Assembly (NCBI GenBank): GCA_016874735.1
Contig: VGTI01000011.1
Span: 20,157-84,156, forward strand
Source of the DNA: Deltaproteobacteria bacterium
GTDB taxonomy: Bacteria > Bdellovibrionota_B > Oligoflexia > Oligoflexales > CAIYRB01
Direction: 5' to 3'
Length of the DNA: 64,000 nucleotides
The notes beneath the pieces were generated by a model. That model was not told the origin of the DNA. It made no database searches and saw only the letters and a list, made by a program, of their open reading frames with translations. The position numbers and the translations under genes are program-made. Within the stretch, counting starts at the first letter, position 1; each line of letters starts with the position of its first letter. Shown here one piece after another: positions 61,916-64,000 of the stretch.

Positions 61916-63997
61916 ATGCATCCCAATCGGCTAGCACAATTAAAACGAAGCGCTATGGTAGTGGTGGCGGTCGTCGTCTTCACAGCGGCAAGTGCTTGCG
62001 GTAGGTGGCGTGGCAAGGGCGGTCAGAGTGATCCCCAGGGCCAAGGTACGACAGTGCCACTTGATCCGTTCGGATATTTCTTTGCCAATTACTTCGTCGG
62101 GAGCGATCTCGAAGATGGCAAAGCTGATAAACCTAATCCCGATCATGTGGGCCTGGCGACCGCCGATCTACTCGAAATATCCGAGGCCATGGCGCGTGGG
62201 CAAGAGGCGTCGCTAGGACTACTCATGGCAATGGGCGGAGCTAAAAAGAGCACTTGGGCGGGTATCAAATATCTCGACGCACCGTGCCTGATTAAAGACT
62301 CCCAGGACGGAGTGTTCGGTAACGACATTTGCGCTGTTGATGCCTCGCCCTCAGCGTCGATGTCGAAAAAAGAGACCTTGGTACAGTTTCTCAAAAAAGT
62401 TAAGGAACGATCGGTTGGCTACAAGAGAACGATCGTCAATTTTTGGGACCACGGGGCTGGCTATGGAGGATTTGGTCAAGCGCACGGACCAGGCGCCGAC
62501 GGCAGGACCTTGCTGAAATCGCGAGAAATACGTGACGCCTTTATCGAAGCAGATCTACATGTGGATCTTATTACGTTCGATGCATGCCTGATGGCCTCGG
62601 TCGAGGTTGCTTATAACCTTCGTGATGCAGGTAATTATCTCTTGGCATCAGAGGAAAAAGTACCCGGTATGGGTTTTGACTACCGAAGCTTTATTAGCAG
62701 CATCATCCAAAACCCTACGGCACCTGTGAAAGATCTCGCCGCAAAGTTTGGTGAGGCTTATTTGAACGGCAAATCTGTGATGTTCAGCAGTAAGGACTTT
62801 ACCAAGATCAGGGACTTCGAACACAAAAAGAACGACGGCAGAAAAACGGTATCTGTCGTAGAGTTAGGCCATATCGCGGAGCTTGCAGCCGCTGCTGCTG
62901 ATTTATTTAAATCAGCAGCCAATGAATCCGGGCAGCTGCAGTTGATGCTCGCCAGTGCAAACAAAGTGCTGCGGTTCGGCGAGGAGCCTGGACTGATTAG
63001 GGGGCAGCAGATCTACAACTCTTTTGATCTCAGGGATCTACTCGATAAATGGGACCTCAGTCCCAATGCTGACTTAGGCGCTAAGTCCATAAAGCTCAAG
63101 GATGCTATCGGTAGAGCTGTAGTCTGGCGTATGGACGACGGACGGTTGCCGACTGCTTACGGCTTATCGATCAAGGATCCAACTAACATAAGGGATTGGT
63201 TCAAATACGATGAGGCTGATTCGGCGCTTGCCAGTGGCTGGTCCAATCTTGGTAGTCGTCTCAAAGACTCATCCCAGGATAACGTCCCGCCAGTTCTTGT
63301 GAGCGAGGATCCTGGTAAGTGTCAAACGCCCAGCCCTGACTACCGCCAAGGCATTTGTACCAAAATTACGGACAACGGAGTGATCACACAAGTTAATGCC
63401 TATACGGTAGTCCAGATAGACGGGGCTGATATTGCCGTGACCATCGAGCGGGCTCCGTATCTTCCGATCACAGATCGCTTTATATTACCGGATTATGCGT
63501 TTAGCTGGTTTGATAATAACGGAAAGCCAACTGCGTATCGTTACAATCTCTGCAACTGGGACACGGCTGACTGCGTCGAGTTACCAGTCTATCTTGAGAG
63601 TATTAAGCCACTCCGTGGTAAGGCCAAAGGTACCGTTAACGATCAGTCTGTTGATATTGAAGTTTTGGAAGAGGTAGTTAAAGTGGATGATGGCATCGGT
63701 TGGCTGCCAAAGGTCTCATTTTTTCGCAGTAGCGGAAACACTGATGGCGACGGGATGCCGAAGGTAGAAGAAGTCGTGATCGCTGACGGCGATCGCATCA
63801 AGATTGAATACCCAGTCATTGTGAATGACAAGATTGAGTACCGGTATGGTCGTGAATTTGTGCACATTGGCACGGCTTTTCAAGAAATCAGGTCTGTGTG
63901 GATGGATGGGCAGCAAACAGGTTACCGGTTTTTGCTGCCTTTTGATGCCAATTGGAATACCCCGGTCAGGTCAAATTGGCTGATAAAACCAATGTAA
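61916..63997 (+). CDS. clostripain-family (C11) cysteine peptidase lipoprotein
   Basis: A ~693-residue lipoprotein (lipobox TAASAC, Cys about residue 28). The C11 core is visible: FWDHGAGYGGF with the catalytic His, then TFDACLMASVEVAYNLRD with the catalytic Cys. Family members cleave after Arg or Lys and often self-process. The C-terminal ~330 residues (after about 365) are beta-rich and unrecognised, possibly substrate or surface binding. ATG 61916; GGGAGG lies about 12 bases upstream, and TTG 61907 is an alternative. The gene is complete, ending three bases before the window edge. Confidence 0.9.
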   Translation: MHPNRLAQLKRSAMVVVAVVVFTAASACGRWRGKGGQSDPQGQGTTVPLDPFGYFFANYFVGSDLEDGKADKPNPDHVGLATADLLEISEAMARGQEASLGLLMAMGGAKKSTWAGIKYLDAPCLIKDSQDGVFGNDICAVDASPSASMSKKETLVQFLKKVKERSVGYKRTIVNFWDHGAGYGGFGQAHGPGADGRTLLKSREIRDAFIEADLHVDLITFDACLMASVEVAYNLRDAGNYLLASEEKVPGMGFDYRSFISSIIQNPTAPVKDLAAKFGEAYLNGKSVMFSSKDFTKIRDFEHKKNDGRKTVSVVELGHIAELAAAAADLFKSAANESGQLQLMLASANKVLRFGEEPGLIRGQQIYNSFDLRDLLDKWDLSPNADLGAKSIKLKDAIGRAVVWRMDDGRLPTAYGLSIKDPTNIRDWFKYDEADSALASGWSNLGSRLKDSSQDNVPPVLVSEDPGKCQTPSPDYRQGICTKITDNGVITQVNAYTVVQIDGADIAVTIERAPYLPITDRFILPDYAFSWFDNNGKPTAYRYNLCNWDTADCVELPVYLESIKPLRGKAKGTVNDQSVDIEVLEEVVKVDDGIGWLPKVSFFRSSGNTDGDGMPKVEEVVIADGDRIKIEYPVIVNDKIEYRYGREFVHIGTAFQEIRSVWMDGQQTGYRFLLPFDANWNTPVRSNWLIKPM

Positions 63998-64000
63998 TTT

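Overview
The window looks like a chromosomal segment of a free-living Gram-negative bacterium of roughly 53% GC (my estimate by eye). Its density of Sec and lipoprotein signals, several trypsin-like and clostripain-like secreted proteins, a hybrid CheB-CheR regulator, an imuA-imuB-dnaE2 cassette and a minimal lipoxygenase fit the Bdellovibrionota/Oligoflexia or Myxococcota grade. This is inference from gene content; there is no rRNA here to prove it.

Layout. 1-1.1 kb: end of purK, purE and a small secreted protein. 1.3-6.6 kb: a CheB-CheR-PAS regulator, an unrecognised partner, two XRE-type regulators and a REC-like protein. 6.8-8.8 kb: three exported proteins, one lysozyme-like. 8.8-14.1 kb: an SOS-type mutagenesis cassette (imuA, an N-terminally short imuB, dnaE2) behind a perfect 9-2-9 palindrome, then a 144-bp element with terminal inverted repeats abutting a DTW-domain tRNA-modification gene. 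14.9-16.1 kb: a small accessory island with a nucleotidyltransferase and a HigA-like antitoxin. 16.1-19.3 kb: an aldehyde dehydrogenase and two tandem paralogous membrane proteins. 19.8-24.0 kb: a PA14 lipoprotein, a YkuD-like protein with a thioredoxin-like partner, and a HepT/MntA toxin-antitoxin pair with a C-terminally short HepT. 24.1-34.7 kb: secreted and lipid-related functions (inactive trypsin-fold lipoprotein, catalase-related haem protein, photolyase, TesB thioesterase, nitrobindin-like barrel, two active-looking trypsins). 34.7-38.6 kb: uvrA and a lipoprotein. 39.5-41 kb: a Fic gene with duplicated operator-like repeats, bracketed by 31-bp hairpin direct repeats. 41-50 kb: a helical protein of unknown role, a GT-C-like membrane protein, a YaiI-family protein and a pentapeptide-repeat protein in one operon, a PilZ protein, an OmpA-like porin, an MFS exporter and a desaturase. 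50-52.9 kb: proS, a cysteine-dioxygenase-like enzyme and an orphan secretin N0 domain. 53.8-56.5 kb: a lipoxygenase locus flanked by two small exported proteins that are paralogous to each other. 56.6-64 kb: tRNA-Arg(UCU), a dCMP deaminase, lipoproteins, a TPR protein and a clostripain-family lipoprotein.

DNA repair is well represented (imuA/imuB/dnaE2, uvrA, photolyase). The most system-like unexplained loci are the lipoxygenase with its two paralogous companions, the Fic cassette with its repeats, the HepT/MntA-YkuD-like junction, and the nucleotidyltransferase/HigA-like pair. No rRNA, CRISPR array, prophage or recognisable insertion sequence was seen. Start codons were often reassigned on the basis of ribosome-binding sites, and GTG or TTG starts appear common.
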